Part shown: one piece after another, positions 43,601-52,332 of the stretch | How the letters are laid out: every line of letters starts with the position of its first letter | Numbering within the stretch: the stretch's first letter is position 1 | Assembly: GCF_003732705.1 (NCBI RefSeq) | Contig: NZ_MOBR01000042.1 | Coordinates: 62,001 to 126,000, forward strand | Source: Pseudomonas frederiksbergensis | Lineage (GTDB): Bacteria > Pseudomonadota > Gammaproteobacteria > Pseudomonadales > Pseudomonadaceae | DNA length: 64,000 nucleotides | Reading direction: 5' to 3' | The notes under the pieces: model-generated | Told to the model about the DNA's origin: nothing | Databases searched by the model: none | Seen by the model: the letters and a program-made list of their open reading frames with translations, nothing else | Position numbers and translations under genes: made by a program

Positions 43601-45953
43601 CGAACAGCTCCAGCGCCCTGGACTCGGGCCAACCCGGCAACTCGGCGACCAGCGTCGGCAGAAACCCTTGCAGCGATTCGGGGACGCGGTTGGCGAGAAT
43701 CTGCCGGCCCAATGGCTCGACCTCGGCAAACGCCTTGAACCGGTTGAGTGTGTCGGTCAGCATCCCCGGCGGACGCTCGTGTTCGACGTGCATCCGGCGC
43801 AACTGCGCAGGGTCGATACCGCTGACGGTGCGGATCTGCGCCTGGTGCTCGACGGAAAACCCTTCCATCGAATGACCAAGGCGTGTCCATACCTTGTCCT
43901 CGTCCCAGGTCAGCGGCGTTTCCAGTTCGCTGACCCAGGCGCCGGCGCCATTGTGCGACAGCTCAGGCTGATAGGCCGTGCTGCGGCCGGGATGTTTGAT
44001 ACGGTACTGGCCGGTCAGCAGGTCTTCTTTGACGTCGTAGAGTTTGTCCTCCAAGGCCAGGACCGGGCGCCCTTCGTGGCGATGCAAACCCAGCGCATCG
44101 GGCCGGGTGTTATCAGGCAACAGCGAGCGGCGCTCGTAGGGTTTCAGGTCAGGGTTCCACAGGCTGCTGGTGCCGCCCGGCAATTCGACCACTTTCAGGT
44201 TATCGACAAAGGTCGAACTTTTTATCGGCGTCGCCATACCGGAAGGCAACACATGCCCGGCCCCCATCATCGCCAGTTGGGCGCCGTTGATCAGCACCGA
44301 ACAGAGGTGCCCCGCCGCCTCCTCTCGATCGCCTTTGCTCCAGTCTTCGACGCCTTCGGCCAGCTCGTCGAGCAACTGCGCGACCATGATCGCCAGCATG
44401 GCTTCACCCAGGCCCGGCAACAGCATCGCGGTGAAGTTGAACAGGTTCCAGGCAATATCGAGATAGCCAGTCAGGCGCTTCCAGCGGCTTTGTGCATCTT
44501 CATCGCCGGTCGGTACGGCGATTTTGCGGGCATCGGCAATCGCCTTGTCCCGACGTTCGTTGTACAGGGTGCTCCACAGGTTGGCGCTAATGACGTTGGT
44601 GATCGGCGCAGGGTTCGGGTTCTCAACAGCGGTCTCGCGCCACCAAGGGCCCATATCCAGGGGGTCACGCTGTTGCCAGGTGAAGGTCTTGAGTCGTTCG
44701 TTGACCCGGCTGAAGAAAACACCTTTGTCCTGCTGTGCGACAAAACGACTGAAGAATTGCTGGTAATCGGTGCACCGCAATTGGCTGATCAGGGTTTTCA
44801 TGAAGTCGGTGAACGAGTCGTACTCCCTGAGTGGGTGATCGGGATCATCCGGGATATAGGCGATGACGCGGCCCACCAAACGACTTTGCTGATAGTTGTC
44901 TTTATTGCGCGCCAACGCCTCGGATAATCCTTTGGGCCCGTTGGCGAAAAACGCCTTGAGCAGTTTGAATCGCTCAAGGTCCTGGTGCGGCAGGAACGGC
45001 AGGGCTTGGGACCCGTCCAACACCATCTTCAGCAGCGGCGTGGTCATTCCATCCACGGTTTTCTTGGCCCAGCCTGGCTCGCCCACGGCACTGAACAGGG
45101 TGATGCCATGGAGCCGCAATCCCATCAGCGACAGACGGTGAGTCTGCAAGGGCAACCCGTAGAAGGTCTTGCCCGGCACGCCATCATGCACTTGCAGCAA
45201 CTTATCGTAGCCGTAGGTAGTGATCTCGCCCTTGAGCAGCGCGATCATGGCTGCCTGTTTGAACGCTTCCTTATCGCGGGCCACCGTTTCCTGTTGCAAC
45301 GCTACCCGGACAGTGGCCGCCGCCGGGGACAGCACACCCTTGATGTGGGTCTGGTATTGCGCGCCCAGGTCCAGGGTCCGGCACAGGCTCACAAACTGTT
45401 CGACGGTCATCGAATGCCGCAAGGGCGAACCATCGTCATCCTGGGTAAACACCCCGGAGCCGTCACTGAATGCCCCGGCCTCGGCCTCGGCGGCTTCGAA
45501 ATTATGCAACGCGGCATCCAGCAGGGTCATTTGCTTGAAATGATCGGCGCCCCGGTCGATGCCGAAGAGGATTCTGCTTGGCACATACAACCGCAGTTCG
45601 GCGACCCGAACATCCAGTTCAACGCCCAACTGATCCTTCAAAGCCTTGGTCAACAGCGGTTCGGCAAACGTCTTGATGCCCTGCAGCTCACGGGTCAGGT
45701 CATCGACATTGCGTTGGAACAACCAGCGTCGGCCGGACAACTCCCTGAGTTCGTTGCGATCGATTTTCCGCGCCTTCACGTACCACTCGGGAAACAGGCT
45801 TATCGGGGTCTGGCTCGCAAGGATCCGGTCATGCGGCAGCATGGGCTCGGCTTGCAGGATCTTTTTTCGGATGAGGTCGACGTGAACGTCGGGTTTTTTG
45901 ATCTCAGCAATGTCATTCGTGCGGTTAGCGGTTTGTTCCTGTGAGTCAGTCAT
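40689..45953 (-). CDS. LRR–NEL type E3 ubiquitin ligase-like giant protein
   Basis: This 1754-residue protein has a long N-terminal region like the DUF6543/dermonecrotic-toxin-like domain of Pseudomonas effector candidates. A hydrophobic helix pair lies near residues 500-530 (LFNFTAMLLPGLGEAMLAIM). Leucine-rich repeats follow at about 1190-1350 (LRMLDLSNNLLTELP; LRSLSLAGNPLGLVP), then a C-terminal NEL domain. The NEL catalytic Cys is Cys1496 in PTNCRDGAIQAF, matching the CxD motif of IpaH/SspH ligases. No signal peptide is seen and no secretion genes are nearby. The ATG at 45953 is used; 45971 and 46001 are upstream options. A host-directed ubiquitin ligase is the likely role, unproven here. 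Confidence 0.85.
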   Translation of the reverse strand: MTDSQEQTANRTNDIAEIKKPDVHVDLIRKKILQAEPMLPHDRILASQTPISLFPEWYVKARKIDRNELRELSGRRWLFQRNVDDLTRELQGIKTFAEPLLTKALKDQLGVELDVRVAELRLYVPSRILFGIDRGADHFKQMTLLDAALHNFEAAEAEAGAFSDGSGVFTQDDDGSPLRHSMTVEQFVSLCRTLDLGAQYQTHIKGVLSPAAATVRVALQQETVARDKEAFKQAAMIALLKGEITTYGYDKLLQVHDGVPGKTFYGLPLQTHRLSLMGLRLHGITLFSAVGEPGWAKKTVDGMTTPLLKMVLDGSQALPFLPHQDLERFKLLKAFFANGPKGLSEALARNKDNYQQSRLVGRVIAYIPDDPDHPLREYDSFTDFMKTLISQLRCTDYQQFFSRFVAQQDKGVFFSRVNERLKTFTWQQRDPLDMGPWWRETAVENPNPAPITNVISANLWSTLYNERRDKAIADARKIAVPTGDEDAQSRWKRLTGYLDIAWNLFNFTAMLLPGLGEAMLAIMVAQLLDELAEGVEDWSKGDREEAAGHLCSVLINGAQLAMMGAGHVLPSGMATPIKSSTFVDNLKVVELPGGTSSLWNPDLKPYERRSLLPDNTRPDALGLHRHEGRPVLALEDKLYDVKEDLLTGQYRIKHPGRSTAYQPELSHNGAGAWVSELETPLTWDEDKVWTRLGHSMEGFSVEHQAQIRTVSGIDPAQLRRMHVEHERPPGMLTDTLNRFKAFAEVEPLGRQILANRVPESLQGFLPTLVAELPGWPESRALELFDGESGSSIKYGNAEAIDAKTIKVSRAQLRDGKLAERVLGALREDEVEALLGRQVSSVRAERLQALHGQLSRRAEGQVGRLCDSLYRAGDVTQDARQLLMQRDFPSLPQPLAQQLLEQANLEDLQFIEQKGRLPLRLKTQIRHALHELRVARAYEGLYLDALANADSERLALHSMAALPGWSASVRIEVRELSFNGALRDSVGPETAAIRKVLVVTDDGRFETRDALDQHLQGADDFYASILHALPDQERRALGFEISQGAQLKARVQRQPLGRAPFSAVLENAPVRQPAYDPQTMKLPGGMPLYRYFPEEENLRLRVRSLYPGFETVDVDQLLEVLFRRNLDMEGYVSGLEREFSGLCRALRQWRDGRTGALRLTPTGVAQWQARDQFCTLLRRCWQRTGPRGVEVPGLANPQALVLDRLPLDQHLADFPMLEANFDHVTRLSMRATNVFSGQMRFLQFRRLRMLDLSNNLLTELPAQLTDMPYLTDLALSGNHIALMPESVARLRSLSRLRSLSLAGNPLGLVPDITRMRDLHVLILENTQIETWPRGLFSQPRPRNIYLDLRNNPISEVPQVAPGSAEAELLARTHLTRRQPPMTDAAILRIRGYTESVGLDPDRLHPPLGTVDSVHWAQGMIDEQWRLLQPIWDELEDEFGSESFFSLLRDLTETSDFKRTSVYRADLSDKVWRMLKAMHENSALRESLFAEATVPTNCRDGAIQAFNELGMQVLVHEAKSLGNPGLMEAELVELAKGQSRIDRVNTIARRHISERLEAAEQIRVVNDDGDVEGTIDVLEVHLAFLVELADRLDLPWQARSMLFRNMAGVTPKMIDDACDAVIALEQGDLLRDSINGVPFWKDYIEAANRRDFRALHQRYNHTIAFKVALDERAEDLGLPPAAKAKLKEELRVLAFELGKPESAIAPGVIMTDTDYVAELAEIEEQINQLRNTLTQQAMDRAKVQRVEMPFTVNVES

Positions 45954-46198
45954 GTGGCAACAACCATCCATGATTATTGGAAGAATCAGACTAACCAACA
46001 AAAAACCCGAAAAAAAATCAAAAACCTGCGGCGATCCGACTCAAAAACACGCAAAAGCCGCAGGTATTGAAATGCCGAAAATAGATAGATACCACCCACT
46101 GGCGGCGCGCAGGTGCATTGCAGTTGGACGGTGTGTATCCGCTGGCGAAACCGCTAAGATGCGTTTTACTTTCCTGCTCATGCTGGAGGTTATGGTTC

Positions 46199-47323
46199 AT
46201 GCGTTTAAACGAGTTCATTGTGCTGGAAGTCGAGCGCATCGTCGCCGAATGGGAGCAGTTTGCCCGGGAACTCACCGCCACAGAGAGCCTGGACCGCGAG
46301 ACCCTGCGCGACCACGCCCGATCGATCCTGCTGGCCGCCGCGCGGGACATGACCACCGCCCAGACCGCCCATGAGCAAGCCGCCAAGGCCAAGGGCGACG
46401 GCCCGGAGAAAACCCCCAGCCTGGATCAGGCCGCCGCCAGTCATGGCGAGCTACGGCACAACGTCGGGTTTGACCTGGTGCAGATGACCTCCGAGTTCCG
46501 TCATTTGCGCGCCTGTGTGATTCGGTTGTGGGTCAACAGTTTGAAGACCCCGGACCTGGATTATTTTCAGGACATGATCCGTTTCAACGAAGCCATCGAC
46601 GAAGCCCTGGCCGAATCGACGGCGGCCTATGCCGATCAGGTCAATCATTCGCGGGACATTTTCCTCGCCATCCTCGGCCATGACCTGCGCGCGCCGTTGC
46701 AAGCGGTGAGCATGTCCACCGAGATGCTGATGCGCAAAACCCATCTTGAAGGCGATGCCCTGGCCTGTGCGCACCACATCAAGCGCGGCACCCGACACAT
46801 GGCGGCGATGGTCAGCGATTTGCTGGAGCTGGTGCGCAGTCGCCTGGGCAAGAGCCTGCCCATCGAACCGAAACCGATGGACCTGGCGGATGCCGCACAC
46901 GAAGCGATTGCCCAGGCCTGCGCCGGCAATCCCGAATGCGATCCGACCATCACCGTGCAGGGCGATACGCGCGGCACTTGGGATGCCGGGCGAATCAGTC
47001 AACTGCTGCAAAACCTGATCGGCAATGCGTTGCAGCATGGCTCGAACAAGCGCGATGTCAGGGTGGTGCTCAGCGGCGAGGTCGAAACCGTGCGCCTGAC
47101 GGTGCATAACTATGGCGTGCCGATCCCGGAAGACGCGATCACCACGATCTTCGATCCTCTGGTGCGCAGCGCCGATGAAGAACTCGGGCAGCCGTCGACC
47201 AGCCTTGGTTTGGGCTTGTTTATCGTCAAGGAAGTGGTGAATGCCCATCGGGGAACGATCGAGGTCAGTTCCAACGAGGCGGATGGGACGTTGTTTACGG
47301 TGGTGTTGCCGCGCAAGGTTTAA
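46199..47323 (+). CDS. Soluble sensor histidine kinase with RsbRD-like N-terminus
   Basis: The 374-residue kinase has no membrane segment. Residues 1-150 are helical and resemble the RsbRD N-terminal sensory domain. The HisKA motif ILGHDLRAPLQAVS has His161, the N box is NLIGNALQHGS, and the G2 box is SLGLGLFIVKEVV. The DxGxG box is changed to HNYGVPIP. The ATG at 46199 follows CTGGAGGT. No response regulator gene adjoins it, so the partner is elsewhere. Transcription is divergent from the large NEL gene. Confidence 0.88.
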   Translation: MRLNEFIVLEVERIVAEWEQFARELTATESLDRETLRDHARSILLAAARDMTTAQTAHEQAAKAKGDGPEKTPSLDQAAASHGELRHNVGFDLVQMTSEFRHLRACVIRLWVNSLKTPDLDYFQDMIRFNEAIDEALAESTAAYADQVNHSRDIFLAILGHDLRAPLQAVSMSTEMLMRKTHLEGDALACAHHIKRGTRHMAAMVSDLLELVRSRLGKSLPIEPKPMDLADAAHEAIAQACAGNPECDPTITVQGDTRGTWDAGRISQLLQNLIGNALQHGSNKRDVRVVLSGEVETVRLTVHNYGVPIPEDAITTIFDPLVRSADEELGQPSTSLGLGLFIVKEVVNAHRGTIEVSSNEADGTLFTVVLPRKV

Positions 47324-47329
47324 GCCTGC

Positions 47330-47462
47330 TGTGGCGAGGGGGCTTGCCCCCGTTCGGCCGCGAGCGGTCGTAAATCCTGCGAATGCGATGTGTCTGATGA
47401 GTTGGGTTGTCTGGTTTTAGGGCTGCTGCGCAGCCCAACGGGGGCAAGCCCCCTCGCCACAG
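47330..47462. repeat. REP pair of the GGGGGCTTGCCCCC type
   Basis: Inverted copies of TGTGGCGAGGGGGCTTGCCC flank a spacer between the convergent kinase and cbpM genes. The same family is seen at 15133-15292. Confidence 0.85.
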
Positions 47463-47477
47463 GTTCAGTGTTTACAG

Positions 47478-47783
47478 CTACTCAACCACCAACCGCCCTA
47501 ACCGCTGCTTGAGCATCCGGTTCTCGGCCCGCAATTGCTGCACTTCTTCCAGCAAGTCCAGCGCCAACGCAACGCCTTCCCACTCCAGCTCCAGGTCGCG
47601 CCGCAGCTTGGCGGCGCGCTTGGCCAGTGCCAGTTCGTAATCGTTGAAAAGCCAATCCTTGGGCGCGGAGCCCTGAGGTTCGAGGATGCCGTGTTCGACG
47701 ATTTCGATCACGTAGACGTCCGACAGGTCGGTCGCCTCACAGAATTCTGCCATGTCCAGTTGAACGATCAGGGGACTGCTCAT
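47478..47783 (-). CDS. cbpM: Chaperone modulator CbpM
   Basis: CbpM is the small inhibitor that binds the J domain of CbpA. The 101-residue protein has the family layout: MAEFCEATDLSDVYVIEIVEHGILEPQG, then WLFNDYELALAKRAAKLRRDLELEWEGVALALDLL, and a coiled-coil end with a leucine heptad. It lies 27 bases after cbpA on the same strand, as in other gammaproteobacteria. Confidence 0.93.
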   Translation of the reverse strand: MSSPLIVQLDMAEFCEATDLSDVYVIEIVEHGILEPQGSAPKDWLFNDYELALAKRAAKLRRDLELEWEGVALALDLLEEVQQLRAENRMLKQRLGRLVVE

Positions 47784-47810
47784 TGTCAGTAGCTCCAGGG
47801 TTCTAGCGGA

Positions 47811-48761
47811 TCAAAAATTTTCCCGTGGATCAAAAGCGGCTTTCTTCGCCAGTTCCTGCCACAACGCCTTGGTTTCATCATCCAAGACTTTAGGCATCAC
47901 AGCCTTGAGTTGCACGAACAGGAAGCCCCGTTCGCCCTTTTTGTTCATCAAACCGTGGCCCTTGGCGCGCATGCGCTGGCCGTTCTGGCTGCCGGCCGGG
48001 ACCTTGAGGTTGATCTTGCCGGTCAGGGTCGGCACGGCCACTTCCGCGCCCAACGCCAGTTCCCACGGCGCCAGCGGCAAGGTGATGATCAGGTTTTCGC
48101 CTTCAACATCGAATTTAGGGTGCGGTGCGAAGCGGATGATCAGGAACAAGTCGCCATTGGCGCCACCGCCGACGCCCGGAGCCCCTTGGCCCTTGAGGCG
48201 GATACGCTCGCCGTCAGCCACACCGGCCGGGATTTTCACGTTCAGGCTTTTAGGCGTGTTGCTCACATGCTGACCAGCCGCGTTGTATTGCGGCACCTGG
48301 AAGGTGACCTTCTTCGATTCGTTCGAGAGGGTTTCTTCCAGAAAAATCCCAAGTTCCATTTCCACGTCTTGCCCTCGACGTCCGGCACTGCGACGCGACT
48401 CTCCACCACCAAAACCAGGCCCACGGTTGCCGAAGATCGAACTGAAGAAGTCCGAGAAATCGCCCGTGTCCTGACCACCACCGAAACCGCCGCCTGCGCC
48501 ACGTCCCTGCCAGCCCGGCGGGCCCTGGAACGGTTGGCCGTGCTGGCCGTATTTGCGCAGATCGTCGTATTCGGCGCGCTTGTCCGCACTTTTCAGCGCT
48601 TCATAGGCTTCCGAGGCGTCTTTGAACTTGGCCTCGGCGTCCTTTTCCTTGCTGACGTCGGGGTGGTATTTGCGGGCCAGCTTGCGATAGGCGGCTTTAA
48701 TCGTCTTATCGTCCGCGGTCGGTTCCACACCGAGAATCTTGTAATAGTCTTTGAAGTCCAT
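47811..48761 (-). CDS. cbpA: DnaJ-class co-chaperone CbpA
   Basis: The 316-residue co-chaperone stimulates DnaK ATPase and can bind curved DNA. It has an N-terminal J domain with the HPD motif in KYHPDVSKEKD, a Gly/Phe-rich linker (GGGFGGGQDTGDFSDFFSSIFG), and the two-lobed C-terminal DnaJ domain. It has no zinc-finger cysteines, which separates CbpA from DnaJ. cbpM follows on the same strand. A gene for an Hsp70-like protein starts 300 bases away on the other strand. Confidence 0.94.
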   Translation of the reverse strand: MDFKDYYKILGVEPTADDKTIKAAYRKLARKYHPDVSKEKDAEAKFKDASEAYEALKSADKRAEYDDLRKYGQHGQPFQGPPGWQGRGAGGGFGGGQDTGDFSDFFSSIFGNRGPGFGGGESRRSAGRRGQDVEMELGIFLEETLSNESKKVTFQVPQYNAAGQHVSNTPKSLNVKIPAGVADGERIRLKGQGAPGVGGGANGDLFLIIRFAPHPKFDVEGENLIITLPLAPWELALGAEVAVPTLTGKINLKVPAGSQNGQRMRAKGHGLMNKKGERGFLFVQLKAVMPKVLDDETKALWQELAKKAAFDPRENF

Positions 48762-49060
48762 CTAAGGATCACCATCCGTTATCAAAATCGCGCCGCTACC
48801 CCGGCAGCATGCGCTCATTGGCAGCCACTAGGTTGACCGATCTCAAGGTTGTGACCGGGCAGCGCATCAGAAGTTTATCGGCAGCGGACAGCGGTTCTTG
48901 CGACCGCCAAATGGCTGCCAGGGTCGATGCAGACAAGTTTGGGGCATCGGGCCAGCTTATCAAGGCGCTATTCGTGATGATTTAGCGGATAGTCGGCCTT
49001 CGAATCTTCGCCGCACTGGCATACACTGCGCGGCCGTTTTTTAACCGGAACTCGAAAGAC

Positions 49061-50335
49061 ATGAAAAACGCATCCCCAGCCCGTGCCTGTGGTATCGACT
49101 TCGGCACGTCCAACTCCACCGTCGGTTGGCTGCGCCCCGGCATGGAAACGCTGATCGCGCTGGAGGACGACAAGATCACCCTGCCCTCGGTGGTCTTCTT
49201 CAACATCGAAGAACGCCGCCCGGTGTATGGCCGGTTGGCGCTGCACGAGTACCTGGAAGGCTACGAAGGCCGGCTGATGCGCTCGCTCAAGAGCCTGCTG
49301 GGTTCCAAGCTGATCAAGCACGACACCAGCGTCCTTGGCACAGCGATGCCGTTCAAGGACCTGCTGGGGCTGTTTATCGGCCAGTTGAAGAAGCGCGCCG
49401 AAGCGGCCGCCGGTCGCGAGTTCGAAGAAGTGGTGCTGGGTCGCCCGGTGTTTTTCGTCGATGACGATGAGCTGGCGGACCAGGAAGCGGAAAACACCCT
49501 GGTGGACGTGGCCCGCGCCATCGGCTTCAAGGACGTGTCGTTCCAATACGAGCCGATTGCCGCGGCGTTCGACTACGAGTCGACCATCGAAAAAGAAGAG
49601 TTGGTATTGATCGTCGACATCGGCGGTGGTACCTCCGACTTCTCGCTGGTGCGCCTGTCCCCTGAGCGGCGCATGCACGACAACCGCCATGACGACATCC
49701 TCGCCACCGGCGGTGTGCACATCGGCGGGACCGATTTCGACAAGCAACTGAGCCTGCAAGGCCTGATGCCGCTGTTCGGCTACGGCAGCCGCATGAAGAG
49801 CGGCGCCTACATGCCCACCAGCCACCACATGAACCTGGCGACCTGGCACACCATCAACTCGGTGTACTCGCAAAAGTCGACCCTGGCCCTGGGCAGCATG
49901 CGCTACGACATCGAAGACACCGGCGGCATTGATCGCCTGTTCAAGCTGATCGACCAGCGCGCCGGCCACTGGCTGGCCATGGAAGTGGAAGAAACCAAGA
50001 TCCAGCTGACCCACGCCGACAGCCGCCACGTACCGCTGGACCGCATCGAGCCGGGCCTGAGCGTGGAACTGACCCGCGCCCTGTTCGAATCCGCCATCGA
50101 CAACCTGCTGGAGCGCGTGCGCAACAGCGTCACGCAGTTGCTGAACGATGCCAACGTGCGAGTTGATCAGGTCGATACGGTGTTCTTCACCGGCGGTTCC
50201 AGCGGCATCCCGGCACTACGCAACAGCGTCTCGGCGATGCTGCCGAACGCGCGGCATGTGGAAGGGAACATCTTTGGCAGCATCGGCAGCGGGTTGGCGA
50301 TCGAGGCGATGAAGCGTTACGGCTCGATGGACTGA
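49061..50335 (+). CDS. Hsp70-like protein of the YegD family
   Basis: The 424-residue protein is an Hsp70/actin-fold ATPase without the usual peptide-binding domain. It has GIDFGTSNSTVGWLRPG at the N-terminus, VLIVDIGGGTSDFSLVRLS near residue 185, and FFTGGSSGIPALRNSV near residue 375. These are the phosphate and adenosine loops. It resembles E. coli YegD, a putative chaperone. The neighbouring cbpA gene for a DnaK partner suggests a protein-quality role, but no partner is proven. Confidence 0.9.
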   Translation: MKNASPARACGIDFGTSNSTVGWLRPGMETLIALEDDKITLPSVVFFNIEERRPVYGRLALHEYLEGYEGRLMRSLKSLLGSKLIKHDTSVLGTAMPFKDLLGLFIGQLKKRAEAAAGREFEEVVLGRPVFFVDDDELADQEAENTLVDVARAIGFKDVSFQYEPIAAAFDYESTIEKEELVLIVDIGGGTSDFSLVRLSPERRMHDNRHDDILATGGVHIGGTDFDKQLSLQGLMPLFGYGSRMKSGAYMPTSHHMNLATWHTINSVYSQKSTLALGSMRYDIEDTGGIDRLFKLIDQRAGHWLAMEVEETKIQLTHADSRHVPLDRIEPGLSVELTRALFESAIDNLLERVRNSVTQLLNDANVRVDQVDTVFFTGGSSGIPALRNSVSAMLPNARHVEGNIFGSIGSGLAIEAMKRYGSMD

Positions 50336-50354
50336 TCCAAAACCGCGTCGCACC

Positions 50355-50547
50355 CTTCGCGGGCAAGCCTCGCTCCTACAGGACCACTGATCGTTCCCAC
50401 GCTCTGCGTGGGAATGCAGCCCGGGACGCTCCGCGTCCCATTCGAGAGCTGGAACGCGGAGCGTCCCTTGAGGCATTCCCACGCGGAGCGTGGGAACGAT
50501 CATCAAAACCGAGGCGCGCCCTTCGCGGGCAAGCCTCGCTCCCACAG
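50355..50547. repeat. Nested repeats: palindrome copy 3 flanked by REP copies
   Basis: A 113-bp GATCGTTCCCACGC palindrome at 50389-50501 lies between two directly repeated REP copies (CTTCGCGGGCAAGCCTCGCT at 50355 and 50521). The order suggests that the palindrome entered or copied into a REP cluster. Confidence 0.8.
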
Positions 50548-50579
50548 GATCACGGTATTCAGTGGGAGCGGTGGGCCCG

Positions 50580-50903
50580 TCAGGCCTGAAGCAACTCATC
50601 GGCCCGCCCCGACATCCAGTCTAAGCTGTACTGCCCGACAACCTGCCGGAACTCTTGGCCACTTTTTACAAAGAGCGTCGTCGGCGCTGACTGGATATCG
50701 AATTTCTTTTCGGTCGATCCCGCCGTATCCAGCTCTTTGCGCACTACTTTGATTCTGCCGTCATACGCAGCAGCTAGCTGGTCGATGACGGTACTCATTC
50801 TTGCACTGGCCTTGACGCCGCTGGCGAACTCGACAATGACAGGTAAGGCAGATTGCAGAACCTCAGCGTCGAAATTCCCATCATTCACGGTAGACACACT
50901 CAT
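50580..50903 (-). CDS. Thioredoxin-fold protein without CXXC motif
   Basis: This 107-residue protein aligns with thioredoxin along its length: DGNFDAEVLQSALPVIVEFA, then IKVVRKELDTA, and the cis-proline loop QSAPTTLFVKSGQ (Pro74). The CXXC position holds V-K-A-S (Val30 to Ser33), so it cannot do thiol-disulfide exchange. It may act as a binding or chaperone-type thioredoxin. The ATG at 50903 follows AGGGGA; an upstream ATG at 50954 is less likely. It is a single-gene unit. Confidence 0.8.
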   Translation of the reverse strand: MSVSTVNDGNFDAEVLQSALPVIVEFASGVKASARMSTVIDQLAAAYDGRIKVVRKELDTAGSTEKKFDIQSAPTTLFVKSGQEFRQVVGQYSLDWMSGRADELLQA

Positions 50904-51082
50904 CACATTTCCCCTGAATTCGATTTGAACACGAGGTGAATTCCTCGCATTCAAAGCTAATCAGCCCGAAGAAACCGCGTCTACTGTCAGAAATAACAGG
51001 TGTCAGCCAGCGTTACACTTCATCAAGCCTCAAGCGGCGTCGCTCTTACTTAAGGCTTGCAGCTTGAAACTTACGGCCGCTT

Positions 51083-52096
51083 CTAAACCATCCCCACCAA
51101 CTTCAACTCGCTCTTCAGATACGCGTAATAAATCGGCCCCGCCACTACCCCCGGCAGGCCGAACGCGGCCTCGAACACCAGCATTGCCAGCAGCAACTCC
51201 CACGACTTGGCACTGATCTGCCCGCCGACGATGCGCGCGTTGAGGAAGTATTCGAGCTTGTGGATAAAAATCAGGTAACCCAGCGCCGCCACGGCGACCC
51301 AGATCGACAGGGACAGGCCGACGATGGTGATCAGGGTGTTCGACATGAGGTTGCCGATCACCGGCAGCAGGCCGAGCAGGAAGGTCAGCACGATCAGGGT
51401 TTTGGTCAGCGGCAGTTTGATGCCGAACATCGGCAGGATCAGCGCGAGGAAGATCGCGGTGAAGAAGGTGTTGAGCAGGGAAATCTTGATCTGCGCAAAC
51501 ACGATGTTGCGAAACGCCTGGACCAGCAGGTGCAAGCGGTCGAACAGCGCGGCGGCCAGTGGCTTGCGCTTGGTCACGTCCGGGGCACGCTGCAAGGCGA
51601 TAATCGCGCCCAGCACCATGCCGATCAGCAGCGTCACGAACATGTGCGCCGCGTCCTTGCCCACCAGTTGCAAGTCGCTGAGGTGTTTGCTCATCCACTC
51701 GCCGATGGCCACGCGGAATTCGGCGGCGCTGGCCGGCAGGTAGGCATCAATAAATGGCGGCAGTTGCCCGCGGGCGCGATCGACCACGTGCATGAATTTG
51801 TCGAGGGAAGCGCCGGGGTTTTCCGCTTCGTGCAGCAAGAAGCTGATAGCACCGGCAAAGATCAACGCCAGCACACTGACCACCAACGTGCCCAGTAACG
51901 CCACCGCCAGCCAGCGGGCGCGGCGACCTTCGATCAGCCGCTGTAATTGCGGCGTGAGCATGTTGACCAGTTCGAATACCAACAGCCCGGCCAGCAGGCT
52001 GGGCAGCAGGCGCAGCGGGATGACCAGCAGCAATCCACCGAAGATGATGACCCAACTGATTAACAGCAAGACGTGACGTTGAGAAAACGTTGGCAT
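51083..52096 (-). CDS. AI-2E family transporter
   Basis: The 337-residue membrane protein has seven or eight hydrophobic helices, starting with VLLLISWVIIFGGLLLVIPL. Family marks are the long amphipathic middle region and LTFLLGLLPVIGNLMSN near residue 240. The C-terminal stretch VFEAAFGLPGVVAGPIYYAYLK is typical. The AI-2E (UPF0118, PerM-like) family exports small molecules or acts as an antiporter; the substrate is not predictable from sequence. Confidence 0.88.
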   Translation of the reverse strand: MPTFSQRHVLLLISWVIIFGGLLLVIPLRLLPSLLAGLLVFELVNMLTPQLQRLIEGRRARWLAVALLGTLVVSVLALIFAGAISFLLHEAENPGASLDKFMHVVDRARGQLPPFIDAYLPASAAEFRVAIGEWMSKHLSDLQLVGKDAAHMFVTLLIGMVLGAIIALQRAPDVTKRKPLAAALFDRLHLLVQAFRNIVFAQIKISLLNTFFTAIFLALILPMFGIKLPLTKTLIVLTFLLGLLPVIGNLMSNTLITIVGLSLSIWVAVAALGYLIFIHKLEYFLNARIVGGQISAKSWELLLAMLVFEAAFGLPGVVAGPIYYAYLKSELKLVGMV

Positions 52097-52218
52097 ACAG
52101 CCTCAAAACGAACGGCGTAAAAGGATGGGCAGTCTGCCAGCGATCCGGGGCCAGCACTAGGGATTGTGTAGGTCGACCTTGGTCGGGGGACTGACGGCTT
52201 TTTTCTGTGAACTTTAGG

Positions 52219-52302
52219 GCCCCATCGCGAGCAAGCTCGCTCCCACAATGGATCTGTGTTCGCAAGACAAATGTGGGAGCGAGCTTGCTCGCGATGGAGC
52301 AA
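52219..52302. repeat. REP pair upstream of the AI-2E transporter gene
   Basis: Inverted copies of GCGAGCAAGCTCGCTCCCAC with a spacer lie between the AI-2E transporter gene and psiF. Confidence 0.85.
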
Positions 52303-52332
52303 TCACAGCCCCCACATTCCTCGAATCAATAC

